DNA of 14,126 nucleotides from an uncultured Pseudoflavonifractor sp. (GTDB lineage Bacteria > Bacillota > Clostridia > Oscillospirales > Oscillospiraceae). Below the pieces are notes generated by a model. That model saw nothing but the letters and a program-made list of their open reading frames with translations. It searched no databases and was not told the origin of the DNA. The stretch covers positions 1 through 14,126 of the forward strand of contig CANDEE010000047.1 of NCBI GenBank assembly GCA_947383685.1. The letters are read 5' to 3'. Each line of letters starts with the position of its first letter. Positions within the stretch are counted from its first letter, which is position 1. The position numbers and the translations under genes are program-made. Below, piece by piece: positions 14,073 through 14,126 of the stretch.

Positions 14073-14126
14073 AGATCGGAAGAGCGTCGTGTAGGGAAAG
14101 AGTGTAGTTGAGGGGGTAGATGTGGG
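14073..14126. other. Illumina adapter read-through at the contig end
   Basis: From 14073 the sequence begins AGATCGGAAGAGCGTCGTGT and matches, over 33 bases to 14105, the reverse complement of the Illumina P5-side TruSeq adapter. Eight bases (14106-14113, AGTTGAGG) lie where a dual-index i5 barcode would be. The final 13 bases (14114-14126) match the next constant adapter segment at 10 of 13 positions, and all three differences are changes to G. None of this is genomic. Confidence 0.97.

Noticed and set aside
14075..14107. C-terminal residues IGRASCRERV and stop codon of the sigma factor
   Set aside because: They are a translation of Illumina adapter sequence, so the short 121-residue protein is an artefact.
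1..14126. CRISPR array, insertion sequence, prophage, tRNA or rRNA genes
   Set aside because: I saw no spaced direct repeats, transposase or phage motifs, inverted-repeat ends or RNA-gene signatures, and conserved housekeeping genes fill nearly every base.

Overview
The window reads as one ordinary chromosomal stretch of a Gram-positive, low-to-mid GC Firmicute. It most resembles the Clostridia (Oscillospiraceae-like); that placement is inferred from gene families, gene order and strong AAGGAGG-type ribosome binding sites, not from a marker gene. All genes are on the + strand and packed tightly. It looks like the end of an assembled contig: the last 54 bases are not genomic but Illumina adapter sequence.

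Layout. (1) 1-2809: the 3' part of an ACT-domain protein (UPF0735/PheB-like), then hom and lysC, the aspartate-family amino-acid block. lysC carries a perfect internal Shine-Dalgarno and an in-frame ATG that should give a separate regulatory beta subunit. A rho-independent terminator (2832-2858) closes the block. (2) 2863-9629: a histidine operon with its own consensus promoter, in the order hisZ-hisG fusion, hisD, hisB, hisH, hisA, hisF, hisI, hisE and a GNAT acetyltransferase. It ends in a strong terminator that overlaps the last stop codon. Many genes overlap by a few bases. The histidinol-phosphate aminotransferase (hisC) and the histidinol-phosphate phosphatase are absent, so those steps must be encoded elsewhere. 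(3) 9628-13655: a recombination and cell-wall operon, ruvC, ruvA, a DUF6054-like small protein, ruvB and glmM, behind an extended -10 promoter. (4) 13694-14072: a promoter and the first 110 codons of a SigH/Spo0H-like sigma factor, cut off by the adapter.

How the genes work together. Hom and LysC act in the pathway from aspartate to lysine, threonine and methionine. The his genes carry PRPP plus ATP through to histidinol and histidine, apart from the two missing steps. RuvA, RuvB and RuvC form the Holliday-junction branch-migration and resolution machine. GlmM makes glucosamine-1-phosphate for peptidoglycan.

I found no CRISPR array, mobile element, phage gene, RNA gene or evidently novel multi-gene system. 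The points most worth a second look are the adapter-contaminated contig end, the internal lysC start, the HisZ-HisG fusion, and the small unknown gene between ruvA and ruvB.
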